Assembly (NCBI GenBank): GCA_946405565.1
Contig: CAMJHU010000060.1
Location: 1 to 8,461, forward strand
Reading direction: 5' to 3'
Length of the DNA: 8,461 nucleotides
From: an uncultured Clostridia bacterium
Lineage (GTDB): Bacteria > Bacillota > Clostridia > Oscillospirales > Acutalibacteraceae
Made by a program: the position numbers and the translations under genes. Under the pieces are notes generated by a model. That model worked only from the letters and a program-made list of their open reading frames with translations, was not told where the DNA came from and did no database searches. Positions 1-5,573 of this stretch are shown piece by piece. Numbering within the stretch: the stretch's first letter is position 1; each line of letters starts with the position of its first letter.

Positions 1-167
1 CTACTTCGACATCCAAGACCACTACTTCGACATCCAAGACCACTACTTCGACATCCAAGACCACTACTTCGACATCGAAAACGACGACTTCTGCATCCAA
101 GACAACCACCTCCGCGTCGAATACAACTACGTCCGCGTCCAAAACTACTACCACAACCAAAGCCACT
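1..167 (+). repeat. 21-bp in-frame tandem repeat (VNTR-like) in the transpeptidase linker
   Basis: Eight consecutive 21-bp units run from before the left edge to 167 with no break in register: 1-20 (first base missing), 21-41, 42-62, 63-83, 84-104, 105-125, 126-146 and 147-167. The first three are identical over all visible bases (ACT ACT TCG ACA TCC AAG ACC, encoding TTSTSKT). Later units drift to TTSASKT, TTSASNT and finally TTTTKAT. Because the unit is a multiple of three, copy-number change would lengthen or shorten the linker without shifting frame. The total number of copies is unknown because the array continues off the window. Confidence 0.95.
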
Positions 168-683
168 GAACAGGGCGGGGCTTCTCCCTATTTCATCACC
201 GTCTACAAGGGCAGTCAGTCCACGGTGGTCTACGGCAAGGACAGCAGCGGCGCTTATACCCGGATTGTCAAAACCTTCACCTGCTCTACCGGCAGAAGTT
301 CCTCTCCCACCCGCATCGGCACCTATCACATCCGCGCCAAGTATCGCTGGCGCTGGCTGGTGGGCGGTGTGTACGGGCAGTGGAACAGTTCCATCAGCAG
401 CAGCTATCTGTTCCATTCCGTGCCGTATTATAAGCAGGATGCCTCCACACTGGAAAACGAGGAATACGACAAGCTCGGCACCCCCGCTTCCAAGGGCTGC
501 ATCCGGATGTGCGTGAGAGACTGCAAATGGATTTATGACAACTGTCCCATCGGCACCGAGGTCAGCATTGTCAACGACAGCGGACCCGCCGGATCCGGCG
601 TTCCGCGCCGCCGCACCGACGAAACGTACAGTGGCTGGGATCCCTCCGACCAATGGTCCACGGGGAATCCTTATTATTCCTGA
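1..683 (+). CDS. L,D-transpeptidase (YkuD family), 5'-truncated, with Thr/Ser/Lys repeat linker
   Basis: The reading frame is open from the left edge (first full codon at position 3) to TGA at 681-683; the start and any signal peptide lie outside the window. The visible 226 residues begin with about 55 residues of Thr/Ser/Lys/Ala repeats (unit TTSTSKT), then a YkuD catalytic domain from about codon 195 (YFITVYKGSQSTVVY). The first active-site His is in LFHSVPY (codon 414-416) and the nucleophile Cys in ASKGCIRM (codon 498-500). The residue before GC is Lys (codon 492-494), where the family consensus and the downstream paralogue have His. YkuD enzymes form 3-3 cross-links in peptidoglycan or attach proteins to it; the repeat region probably spans the wall. 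It shares a C-terminal extension containing GVPRR and GWDPSD.W with the next gene. Family assignment is firm; activity of the SKGC form is unproven. Confidence 0.88.
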   Translation, partial: TSTSKTTTSTSKTTTSTSKTTTSTSKTTTSASKTTTSASNTTTSASKTTTTTKATEQGGASPYFITVYKGSQSTVVYGKDSSGAYTRIVKTFTCSTGRSSSPTRIGTYHIRAKYRWRWLVGGVYGQWNSSISSSYLFHSVPYYKQDASTLENEEYDKLGTPASKGCIRMCVRDCKWIYDNCPIGTEVSIVNDSGPAGSGVPRRRTDETYSGWDPSDQWSTGNPYYS

Positions 684-734
684 ACGCGATCACTGAATCC
701 AATATAACAAACTGTCATAAGAAGGAGAACCACT

Positions 735-1523
735 ATGACGCGCCCCCTCTTATCTCAATCCTCCCTGCCGGTACGGTTGGCAGCGGTCTTTCTGATCTGC
801 CTGCTGTGCGCCACAGGGTGTACGGTACACGGTGCCGATACCGACCAACCGGTTTCGGGCAGTGATCACACAACCCCTGTCAGTCTGAGCGACCTGCTCT
901 CCGCGCCGAAGGTTTCAGCCACGGATACTGCCTCCACCACAGAGCCTCCCACCGAGACAACCGCCGTCACCACATGGAACGACGAGTATCCCGGCGTGCC
1001 TTACAGTACCACCAAATATCTGGTGGTGGTTTATCTCGGCAGTCAGTCCACCGTGGTGTATGAGCCGGATGAAGACGGTCTTTACAATATCGTTGTCAAG
1101 CGCTTCACCTGTTCCACCGGTTCGGACGATACCCCCACCGACACCGGTATCTATCGCGCCAGAGCCAAATACCGCTGGCGGTTTATGAACGGTGTGTACG
1201 GACAGTACTGCACTTCCATCAGCACGCGTTATCTCTTCCACTCGGTGCCTTATAAAAAGAAGGACGTTTCCACCCTCAAAAACGAGGAATACGATAAACT
1301 GGGAAGTCCCGCTTCCCACGGCTGCATCCGGATGTGTGTGCGCGACTGCAAGTGGATGTATGACAACATCCCCCTCGGCACCGAAGTGAGAATCACGCAG
1401 GAAAGCGGTCCTTACGGTCCCGGCGTTCCCCGCCGCATCACCGATCCGGTGCATGACGGATGGGATCCCTCCGACCGCTGGGCGCTCAACAGCCCCTATT
1501 TTAATCAGACCATCAGCGGCTGA
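735..1523 (+). CDS. L,D-transpeptidase (YkuD family), probable lipoprotein
   Basis: This 262-residue protein starts at ATG 735, 7 bases after the strong SD GAAGGAG (721-727). The N-terminus has Arg residues, a hydrophobic stretch (residues 15-26) and a lipobox-like ATGC with Cys29, so export and lipidation are likely. Residues about 33-85 form a Ser/Thr/Pro-rich linker. The YkuD domain follows from about residue 93, with His169 in LFHSVPY and the full motif ASHGCIRM (Ser194, His195, Gly196, Cys197 nucleophile). The family forms meso-diaminopimelate 3-3 cross-links or anchors proteins to peptidoglycan. The domain closely resembles the upstream gene, including the spacing from FHS to GC, the CVRDCKW segment and the GWDPSD.W tail, indicating tandem duplication. 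The gap to the first gene is 51 bases without an evident terminator, so the two are probably co-transcribed. Confidence 0.93.
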   Translation: MTRPLLSQSSLPVRLAAVFLICLLCATGCTVHGADTDQPVSGSDHTTPVSLSDLLSAPKVSATDTASTTEPPTETTAVTTWNDEYPGVPYSTTKYLVVVYLGSQSTVVYEPDEDGLYNIVVKRFTCSTGSDDTPTDTGIYRARAKYRWRFMNGVYGQYCTSISTRYLFHSVPYKKKDVSTLKNEEYDKLGSPASHGCIRMCVRDCKWMYDNIPLGTEVRITQESGPYGPGVPRRITDPVHDGWDPSDRWALNSPYFNQTISG

Positions 1524-1585
1524 CCGTAATATCCTGAAATTGCCGCTTGACGAAAATAGGAAAAACCGAATACCATTGACCGAAG

Positions 1586-1604
1586 GGACGCGCTTGCCGC
1601 GTCC
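1586..1604 (+). promoter_or_regulatory. Perfect 7-bp inverted repeat upstream of truA
   Basis: GGACGCG and CGCGTCC are separated by the 5-base loop CTTGC. The element lies between the end of the second transpeptidase gene and the truA -10 box, covering the -35 area. It could be an operator, or a weak terminator of the transpeptidase transcript. The following TGTTTGG is a poor U-tract, which disfavours strong intrinsic termination. Confidence 0.5.
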
Positions 1605-1608
1605 TGTT

Positions 1609-1617
1609 TGGTATAAT
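1609..1617 (+). promoter_or_regulatory. Extended -10 promoter for truA
   Basis: TGG TATAAT matches the extended -10 motif (TGn plus a perfect TATAAT at 1612-1617). No -35 hexamer exists at normal spacing, which extended -10 promoters tolerate; TTGACC at 1576-1581 is 30 bases upstream and too far. Predicted transcription start is about 1624, giving a leader of roughly 20 nt before the truA start. Confidence 0.6.
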
Positions 1618-1629
1618 GGGAAAACAGCC

Positions 1630-1634
1630 GGGAG
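1630..1634 (+). promoter_or_regulatory. Ribosome binding site that sets the truA start
   Basis: GGGAG lies 8 bases before ATG 1643. The frame is open back to ATG 1616, but that codon overlaps the -10 box and has no SD, so 1643 is chosen. The choice also puts the family-typical N-terminus (short basic/hydrophobic strand, then YDG..F.GWQ) at the start. Confidence 0.75.
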
Positions 1635-1642
1635 CGAACACA

Positions 1643-2461
1643 ATGAGACATCTCATGGTAAAATTAAAATATGACGGACGGGATTTCTGCGGCTGGCAGG
1701 TACAGGACGGTCTGCGCACGGTACAGGCGGTCTTTCAGGACGCGCTGTGGCAGGTATTGAAAGAAAAAGTCCCCATCCGCGGCTGCAGCCGCACCGACAG
1801 CGGCGTTCATGCCGACGAATTCTGCGTCAGCTTTTCCACTTCCTGCGCGGTCCCCATCGAACGGCTGCCGCTGGCACTCAACGCCAAGCTGCCGCCCGAT
1901 ATCGCGGTCTTTGACTGCGTGACCGTGCCGGAAGACTTTCACGCCCGTTACGACTGCCGGGGCAAGCAGTACCGCTATCTCATTCTCAATGCGCCGCTGC
2001 GTGATCCGTTCCGACACACCCGGGCGATGTGGTACAAATACCCGCTCGATGTGGCACTGCTGCACGCGCAGGCGCAGGATTATCTGGGTACCCATGATTT
2101 TTCGGCATTCTGCTCGGCAGGCAGCGACGTGGCGGACAAGGTGCGTACCGTGACGCAGTGCGGCGTGCGCCGTCTGCCGGATACGCCGGAGCTGATCGAA
2201 TTCACCGTCACCGCCGACGGATTCCTCTACAACATGGTGCGCATCATGGTGGGAACACTGCTCGAAATCGCTGCCGGACGTATTGCGCCGGACAGCATCG
2301 GGGAGATTCTCGCCTCGCGTGACAGACAACGCGCCGGTGCCACGGCGGCAGCCTGCGGGTTGTATCTCCATCGTGTGTTTTATGATGAAGAAATCTCCGC
2401 ACACTCAAAACAGTCTTTTGAAAAACCAACCATACGGGAGGACACCACTCATGGCAGATAA
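1643..2461 (+). CDS. truA: tRNA pseudouridine(38-40) synthase TruA
   Basis: This cytoplasmic enzyme isomerises uridines 38-40 of the tRNA anticodon arm to pseudouridine. The 272-residue length agrees with the usual 250-270. Family landmarks appear in order: the N-terminal strand with YDGRDFCGWQ; the catalytic loop CSRTDSGVHA with Asp52 as catalytic aspartate; GKQYRYLILN; HDFSAFC; and the C-terminal FLYNMVRIMVGTLLEIAAGR. All key positions look intact. ATG 1643 is preceded by GGGAG and sits just downstream of an extended -10 promoter. The last 11 bases, including the stop, overlap the next gene, and its SD lies inside truA, so the two are likely co-transcribed and translationally coupled. The C-terminal tail after YLHRVFYDEE is hydrophilic and doubles as the next gene's translation signal. 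Confidence 0.96.
   Translation: MRHLMVKLKYDGRDFCGWQVQDGLRTVQAVFQDALWQVLKEKVPIRGCSRTDSGVHADEFCVSFSTSCAVPIERLPLALNAKLPPDIAVFDCVTVPEDFHARYDCRGKQYRYLILNAPLRDPFRHTRAMWYKYPLDVALLHAQAQDYLGTHDFSAFCSAGSDVADKVRTVTQCGVRRLPDTPELIEFTVTADGFLYNMVRIMVGTLLEIAAGRIAPDSIGEILASRDRQRAGATAAACGLYLHRVFYDEEISAHSKQSFEKPTIREDTTHGR
2436..2441 (+). promoter_or_regulatory. Ribosome binding site inside truA that sets the next start
   Basis: GGGAGG lies 9 bases before ATG 2451, within the final truA codons. The frame is open upstream to 2283, but that portion lies in truA coding sequence and has no SD, so 2451 is taken as the true start. Confidence 0.75.
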
Positions 2462-3758
2462 AGAAATCACCACAGAAACAACTACCACAACTACTGCAAC
2501 TACTGCAACTACTGCACCTACTGCACCACAGCCCCAATCCCCCTCGTCAGACAAACCGGCACGCTTCCTGCGGTTCCGGCACATCCTTGGCAGACTGAAA
2601 AAGCGCCTGTACGCGTTTCGGCTGCCGTTCCGGGATATTGACATTAAGACGGCAGGCAAACTGACCGTCTCGGCGGCGGCACTGCTCGCCGTGCTGCTCA
2701 TGATAGCGGTACGCGCCGATCTCTCTCCGGCAGCGATTGTTCGCGGCGCCAAGGACAAACAGGTGCTTTCCGCCGCTTCGGGAGAAGGCTTTCCCTATGA
2801 CATCAAGGGCAGCCGTTCGCTGCAGGTGGAGCCTGTGTCCCACGGCACCGCGGTACTCACCGACAGTGTGTGCGCCATACTCGATAAGGACGGAAAGGAA
2901 ATCGTCTGCCAGACCCACTATATGGCTAACCCCGTTCTTCGGACGGCGGATCGCTATATGCTGCTGTTTGACAAAATGGCAAAGGTCTATTGCCTTCGCA
3001 CGCTTTCCGGCAATATCTGCACGGGTCATGTGGATCATTCCATTTTTACGGGCGATGTGTCGCGTTCGGGCTGCTTCGCGCTGGTCACCAAACACGACAC
3101 CGCCTATGCGCATATCTATGTGTTTTCCAAAAAGGGCGACGTACTCCATAAGTGGAAATCCTCTGTCTACCATATCTCCGATATCGCCGTGAGTCCCTCG
3201 GGACATCTGGTGGCTATGTGCGGCACCGCTGCCGACGATGAAGGCAAGCTCCGTAGCTGCGTCCTCATCCAAAAGGTGGGCGGCAGCGAAAATCTGCGCG
3301 AATATCTCTTCGATGATACGCTGCTCTTCTCCGTTCGGTTTACCGACAACGACAGCGTGACGGCAATCGGCGATGACCTGACTGCCCGCGTATTTGTCGG
3401 TTCCGACAAAAAGCTCACCTATTCCTATCAGAATCGCACGCTCACCGGCTTCGACGCCGCGGAAAACGGCTCCGTCGCGCTGGCGCTGTCCCAGCATTCC
3501 GACGGACAGAACGCCTCCGTGGTCATACTCAACGCTTCCTGCGAGGAAATCGGGGCAGTCGAAACCTCATTGTCGTCCCCTGCCGTGGAACTGACCGGCG
3601 GCAGAGTCAACGCCGTGGGACAGTCCCGTTTTTACAGCTGGACCATCGGCGGACGGCTGCTCCATTCCGGTGAGGTTCCCGCCGACGTCCATCGGGTGCT
3701 GACTTCAGAAGGTCATGTGATAGCGGGCGGCACCTCCACCATCACCTGTATCGATTAG
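2451..3758 (+). CDS. Membrane-anchored protein with probable beta-propeller ectodomain (DUF5711-like)
   Basis: The 435-residue product starts at ATG 2451 after GGGAGG. Residues 7-25 are almost entirely Thr and Ala, followed by a Pro/Gln/Ser stretch and a strongly basic segment (about 33-60). A single hydrophobic helix spans about 71-88 (LTVSAAALLAVLLMIAV). The remaining roughly 345 residues are rich in short beta-strand repeats with alternating hydrophobics and Gly/Asp turns (for example ISDIAVSPSGHLVAMCG), typical of propeller-type folds. By the positive-inside rule the Thr-rich tail is cytosolic and the large domain outside. The architecture recalls the uncharacterised DUF5711 family of Firmicutes; that name is recalled, not tested, and no function is assigned. 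It overlaps truA by 11 bases and is followed by a 245-base gap. Confidence 0.8.
   Translation: MADKEITTETTTTTTATTATTAPTAPQPQSPSSDKPARFLRFRHILGRLKKRLYAFRLPFRDIDIKTAGKLTVSAAALLAVLLMIAVRADLSPAAIVRGAKDKQVLSAASGEGFPYDIKGSRSLQVEPVSHGTAVLTDSVCAILDKDGKEIVCQTHYMANPVLRTADRYMLLFDKMAKVYCLRTLSGNICTGHVDHSIFTGDVSRSGCFALVTKHDTAYAHIYVFSKKGDVLHKWKSSVYHISDIAVSPSGHLVAMCGTAADDEGKLRSCVLIQKVGGSENLREYLFDDTLLFSVRFTDNDSVTAIGDDLTARVFVGSDKKLTYSYQNRTLTGFDAAENGSVALALSQHSDGQNASVVILNASCEEIGAVETSLSSPAVELTGGRVNAVGQSRFYSWTIGGRLLHSGEVPADVHRVLTSEGHVIAGGTSTITCID
2490..2525 (+). repeat. 9-bp tandem repeat encoding a Thr-Thr-Ala tract
   Basis: Four units of ACTACTGCA run in frame: three are identical (2490-2498, 2499-2507, 2508-2516) and the fourth (2517-2525) starts CCT instead of ACT. 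They encode TTA TTA TTA PTA near the N-terminus of the membrane protein. As with the 21-bp array at the left edge, copy-number change would keep the frame. Confidence 0.9.
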
Positions 3759-3848
3759 AACCGCTTTTTTGGGTGGTCGCAAACCGCGGGAATGCATTTA
3801 CGGCTTTTTCCCTATTAATCCATAATTGTTAAATTTGTTTAAATCATC

Positions 3849-3877
3849 TTGTCTTTGCAGCCCGACTGTGTTATGAT
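3849..3877 (+). promoter_or_regulatory. Sigma-A type promoter for the CvpA-like/pgsA genes
   Basis: TTGTCT (3849-3854) and TATGAT (3872-3877) are separated by 17 bases, with TG at 3869-3870 giving an extended -10. The sequence just upstream (about 3815-3848) is AT-rich, resembling an UP element. Predicted start is about 3884, leaving a leader of roughly 120 nt. This separates the downstream genes from the truA operon transcriptionally, although no convincing intrinsic terminator is visible between 3759 and 3848. Confidence 0.7.
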
Positions 3878-3883
3878 AGTATA

Positions 3884-4003
3884 GCCGTATTGGCTTTCCG
3901 GGGGTCTGTCCGCCCGCGGGCATCTCAAACCCGCGGATCAGGCGCGATCCCGCAAAGCCCCAAACGGCACAAAAACGGTTCATGCGGAAGGAGTCTGAAA
4001 GTT
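3884..4003 (+). promoter_or_regulatory. Structured 5' leader RNA of unknown class
   Basis: From the predicted start to the coding region the leader can form one long imperfect hairpin. Helices: GGCTTT 3892-3897 with AAAGCC 3954-3959; GGGGTC 3901-3906 with GATCCC 3946-3951 (one G-U); CGC 3911-3913 with GCG 3942-3944; CCGCGGG 3914-3920 with CCCGCGG 3930-3936, closing a 9-base loop CATCTCAAA. Internal loops lie between the helices. It does not match the riboswitch consensuses I can recall, nor the SRP RNA GGTCAGG/GGAAGGAA core. No U-tract follows the hairpin, so it is not a simple terminator. The SD (3986-3993) lies about 27 bases after it. The pairings are read from sequence; a regulatory role is inferred. 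Confidence 0.45.
3986..3993 (+). promoter_or_regulatory. Ribosome binding site that sets the CvpA-like start
   Basis: GGAAGGAG precedes GTG 4004 by 10 bases. The reading frame is open back to TTG 3890, but that codon lies about 6 bases after the predicted transcription start, has no SD, and the extra residues would be encoded by the structured leader. ATG 3982 is in another frame. GTG 4004 therefore looks best. Confidence 0.65.
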
Positions 4004-4747
4004 GTGCTGGGAATCGTATTGGATATCTTGACAGTGTTGTTTTTATTGCTGCTGCTGAAGAAGTGTTCGTCGAGGACGAAGCTCCGCAACGCGGTGGAAT
4101 CGATCGGCTATGTGCTGTCCACCTTTGTGGCGGTGCCGATTGCGGTGTTTCTGGGGGATTTCTGTTACAGCAGCTTCTACCGCCCGGTGGTCATCGAGCG
4201 CGTGCGCTCGCTGGTCGAAACGTCGGGCGATGTGGATCCCAGCGTGGATCCGCTGGAGAGAATTATGAACGGTATGCCCATGGTGGTCAACAACGGCGCG
4301 CGGATGTATCACACCACCTCCGGCAAGTCGCTGGCACAGATCAACTGGCTGCTGTCGGGCGATCTGTCCGCCTCCTCTACCACCGGGGACATTGTGGATC
4401 TGCTGGCGCGTCCCGTCGTGGACGGCGTGTTGCGCGCCCTGTTTTTTGTAGTGGTGCTGGCGGGCTGCTACCGTCTGCTGCGCGCCTTTTATCCTACCGT
4501 CGAGGCATATTTTTACAATCCCGACCGCGCCGCGGTTTCGCCCACCATCGGTATGGTGCTGGGTGCGGGCAAGGTGCTGGTCATCTTCCTGTCGCTGCTG
4601 TCGGTGCTGTCGCTGGCGGGGGCGGTACTGCCGGATTACTATCTTTTCAGAGATTCCACTTACAGTCATTCCTTCCTCTTCCGGCTGTTTTATGAAGATA
4701 ACCTGATTATGCTATTTTTGGGTAAGGGACTTTCCATGTTTGCATAA
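4004..4747 (+). CDS. CvpA-like integral membrane protein
   Basis: The 247-residue product starts at GTG 4004. Hydrophobic segments lie at about 2-18 (immediately N-terminal, Leu-rich), 34-51, 143-160 and 190-209, giving four probable membrane helices. Between helices 2 and 3 is a hydrophilic stretch of about 90 residues. A short helix right at the start, a long middle loop, and Gly/Ser-rich last helices resemble the CvpA (colicin V production) family, whose exact role is unsettled but lies in the envelope. No unmistakable CvpA signature is present, so the family call is moderate. It has its own promoter and leader and is followed after 50 bases by pgsA with no terminator between, so the two are likely one transcript. 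Confidence 0.75.
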   Translation: MLGIVLDILTVLFLLLLLKKCSSRTKLRNAVESIGYVLSTFVAVPIAVFLGDFCYSSFYRPVVIERVRSLVETSGDVDPSVDPLERIMNGMPMVVNNGARMYHTTSGKSLAQINWLLSGDLSASSTTGDIVDLLARPVVDGVLRALFFVVVLAGCYRLLRAFYPTVEAYFYNPDRAAVSPTIGMVLGAGKVLVIFLSLLSVLSLAGAVLPDYYLFRDSTYSHSFLFRLFYEDNLIMLFLGKGLSMFA

Positions 4748-4797
4748 CGGGAGTTATAAGCCGGTCAAATGACAATTCGGAAAGGGTGTCATACCTG

Positions 4798-5466
4798 ATG
4801 AACTTACCTAACACGCTCACATCACTGAGGATTGTCTTGATTCCGCTTTTCTGCGCACTGTTTTTGATGGGTCCCCATTATTATGTCTATGCCGGTGCGG
4901 TACTCATTGTGTCGGGACTTTCGGATATGTTCGACGGGCTGCTGGCGCGTCGTCTGCATCAGGAAACGGAACTGGGAAAAATCCTCGACCCCATCGCCGA
5001 CAAGCTGACACTGGCGGCAGTCGTGGTGTGTATGTGGTACAGCTATCACGCGCAGTTTCCATGGATTTCGCTGGCGCTGGGTCTCATGCTGCTCAAGGAA
5101 ATCGCTATGGCTGTCGGCGGACTCATCATTGTCCGTCAGGGCAGAAAACTGGTCAAGGCGCAGTGGTGGGGCAAGGTGGCAACGGTCGTATTTTACGCCT
5201 GTATGCTGCTGATCGTGGCGCTGAATATTCTGTTTCCCAAGGCAAACCTGCGGGTCATCGTGCCGGCGCTGGCTTTTTTTGCCGCGGCGGTCATGATGTT
5301 TGCCTTCATCCGCTATTTCGCGCTGGGGCTCAAGCTGATCCGAGGCGTGGAGATGGAAGGTACCATTGACTTACAGAAAGAATTTGATCTGACACGCGGC
5401 AAAAACGCCAAAAACGCCAATCCGTCAGAAACACTGTACCCTGCCGCGGAAAATAAAGAATCGTAA
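4798..5466 (+). CDS. pgsA: CDP-diacylglycerol--glycerol-3-phosphate 3-phosphatidyltransferase
   Basis: PgsA transfers phosphatidyl from CDP-diacylglycerol to glycerol-3-phosphate in the cytoplasmic membrane, the committed step to phosphatidylglycerol and cardiolipin. The N-terminus MNLPNTLTSLRIVLIP is family-typical and supports ATG 4798; GTG 4786, twelve bases upstream in the same frame, directly abuts the SD (GGAAAGG, 4779-4785) and is less likely. The CDP-alcohol phosphotransferase signature is complete: Asp43, Asp46-Gly47, Ala50-Arg51, Gly60, Asp64 and Asp68, in SDMFDGLLARR and GKILDPIADK. Several hydrophobic helices follow. The 222-residue length exceeds the usual 180-195 because of a hydrophilic tail from about residue 182. 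It lies downstream of the CvpA-like gene, probably in its operon. Confidence 0.95.
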   Translation: MNLPNTLTSLRIVLIPLFCALFLMGPHYYVYAGAVLIVSGLSDMFDGLLARRLHQETELGKILDPIADKLTLAAVVVCMWYSYHAQFPWISLALGLMLLKEIAMAVGGLIIVRQGRKLVKAQWWGKVATVVFYACMLLIVALNILFPKANLRVIVPALAFFAAAVMMFAFIRYFALGLKLIRGVEMEGTIDLQKEFDLTRGKNAKNANPSETLYPAAENKES

Positions 5467-5475
5467 TATGGACGA

Positions 5476-5503
5476 TTGCCAGAAGTTTGCCGCTTGCTAT
5501 AAA
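5476..5503 (+). promoter_or_regulatory. Sigma-A type promoter for the Clp ATPase gene
   Basis: TTGCCA (5476-5481) and TATAAA (5498-5503) are 16 bases apart, each 5/6 to consensus, with TG at 5495-5496 forming an extended -10. Predicted start is about 5510, leaving a purine-rich leader of about 64 nt. The promoter starts only 10 bases after the pgsA stop, so the Clp gene can be expressed separately. Confidence 0.65.
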
Positions 5504-5510
5504 CGCGGCA
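5488..5510 (+). promoter_or_regulatory. Inverted repeat bracketing the -10 of the Clp promoter (candidate operator)
   Basis: TGCCGC (5488-5493) and GCGGCA (5505-5510) form perfect 6-bp arms around an 11-base centre that contains the whole -10 box. The arms sit on opposite sides of TATAAA, a position where a dimeric repressor would block RNA polymerase. It is neither a CtsR heptad repeat nor a CIRCE element. The role is inferred from position only. Confidence 0.4.
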
Positions 5511-5522
5511 CAGAAGAGTGTC

Positions 5523-5567
5523 ATGAAGAGACAGAAGAAGCGACCTGACGAAAGAAAGGATGTGTGA
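5523..5567 (+). other. Possible 14-codon basic upstream ORF in the Clp leader
   Basis: ATG 5523 opens a short frame ending at TGA 5565-5567, encoding MKRQKKRPDERKDV, of which seven residues are Lys or Arg. Its stop overlaps the SD of the Clp gene (GAGG 5566-5569) and lies 6 bases before the Clp ATG, in the same frame. A weak SD-like AGAAGAG lies upstream. It could couple translation, or be chance in a purine-rich leader. Confidence 0.3.
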
Positions 5568-5573
5568 GGTGGA

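Noticed and set aside
703..708. TATAAC as a -10 box for the second transpeptidase gene
   Set aside because: The only -35 candidate at normal spacing is CTGAAC (680-685), inside the upstream stop region; too weak to call.
1616..1642. Upstream ATG giving truA nine extra residues
   Set aside because: The ATG overlaps the TATAAT box and would precede the transcription start; GGGAG and the family N-terminus favour 1643.
2547..3497. Open frame of 316 codons on the - strand
   Set aside because: Antisense shadow of the membrane protein at 2451-3758, with no family resemblance or ribosome binding site.
3759..3848. Possible terminator after the membrane protein (T-run at 3766-3771 and CTTTTT near 3806)
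   Set aside because: The T-runs are not preceded by a GC-rich stem of useful length; only 3-4 bp pairings could be found.
3890..4003. N-terminal extension of the CvpA-like protein from TTG 3890
   Set aside because: No SD, only about 6 bases after the predicted transcription start, and the added residues are Arg/Pro/Ser-rich without membrane character; the strong SD at 3986-3993 points to GTG 4004.
4764..4770. GGTCAAA resembling a CtsR half site before pgsA
   Set aside because: CtsR needs a second directly repeated heptad three bases later, which is missing (CAATTCG follows), and no promoter overlaps it.
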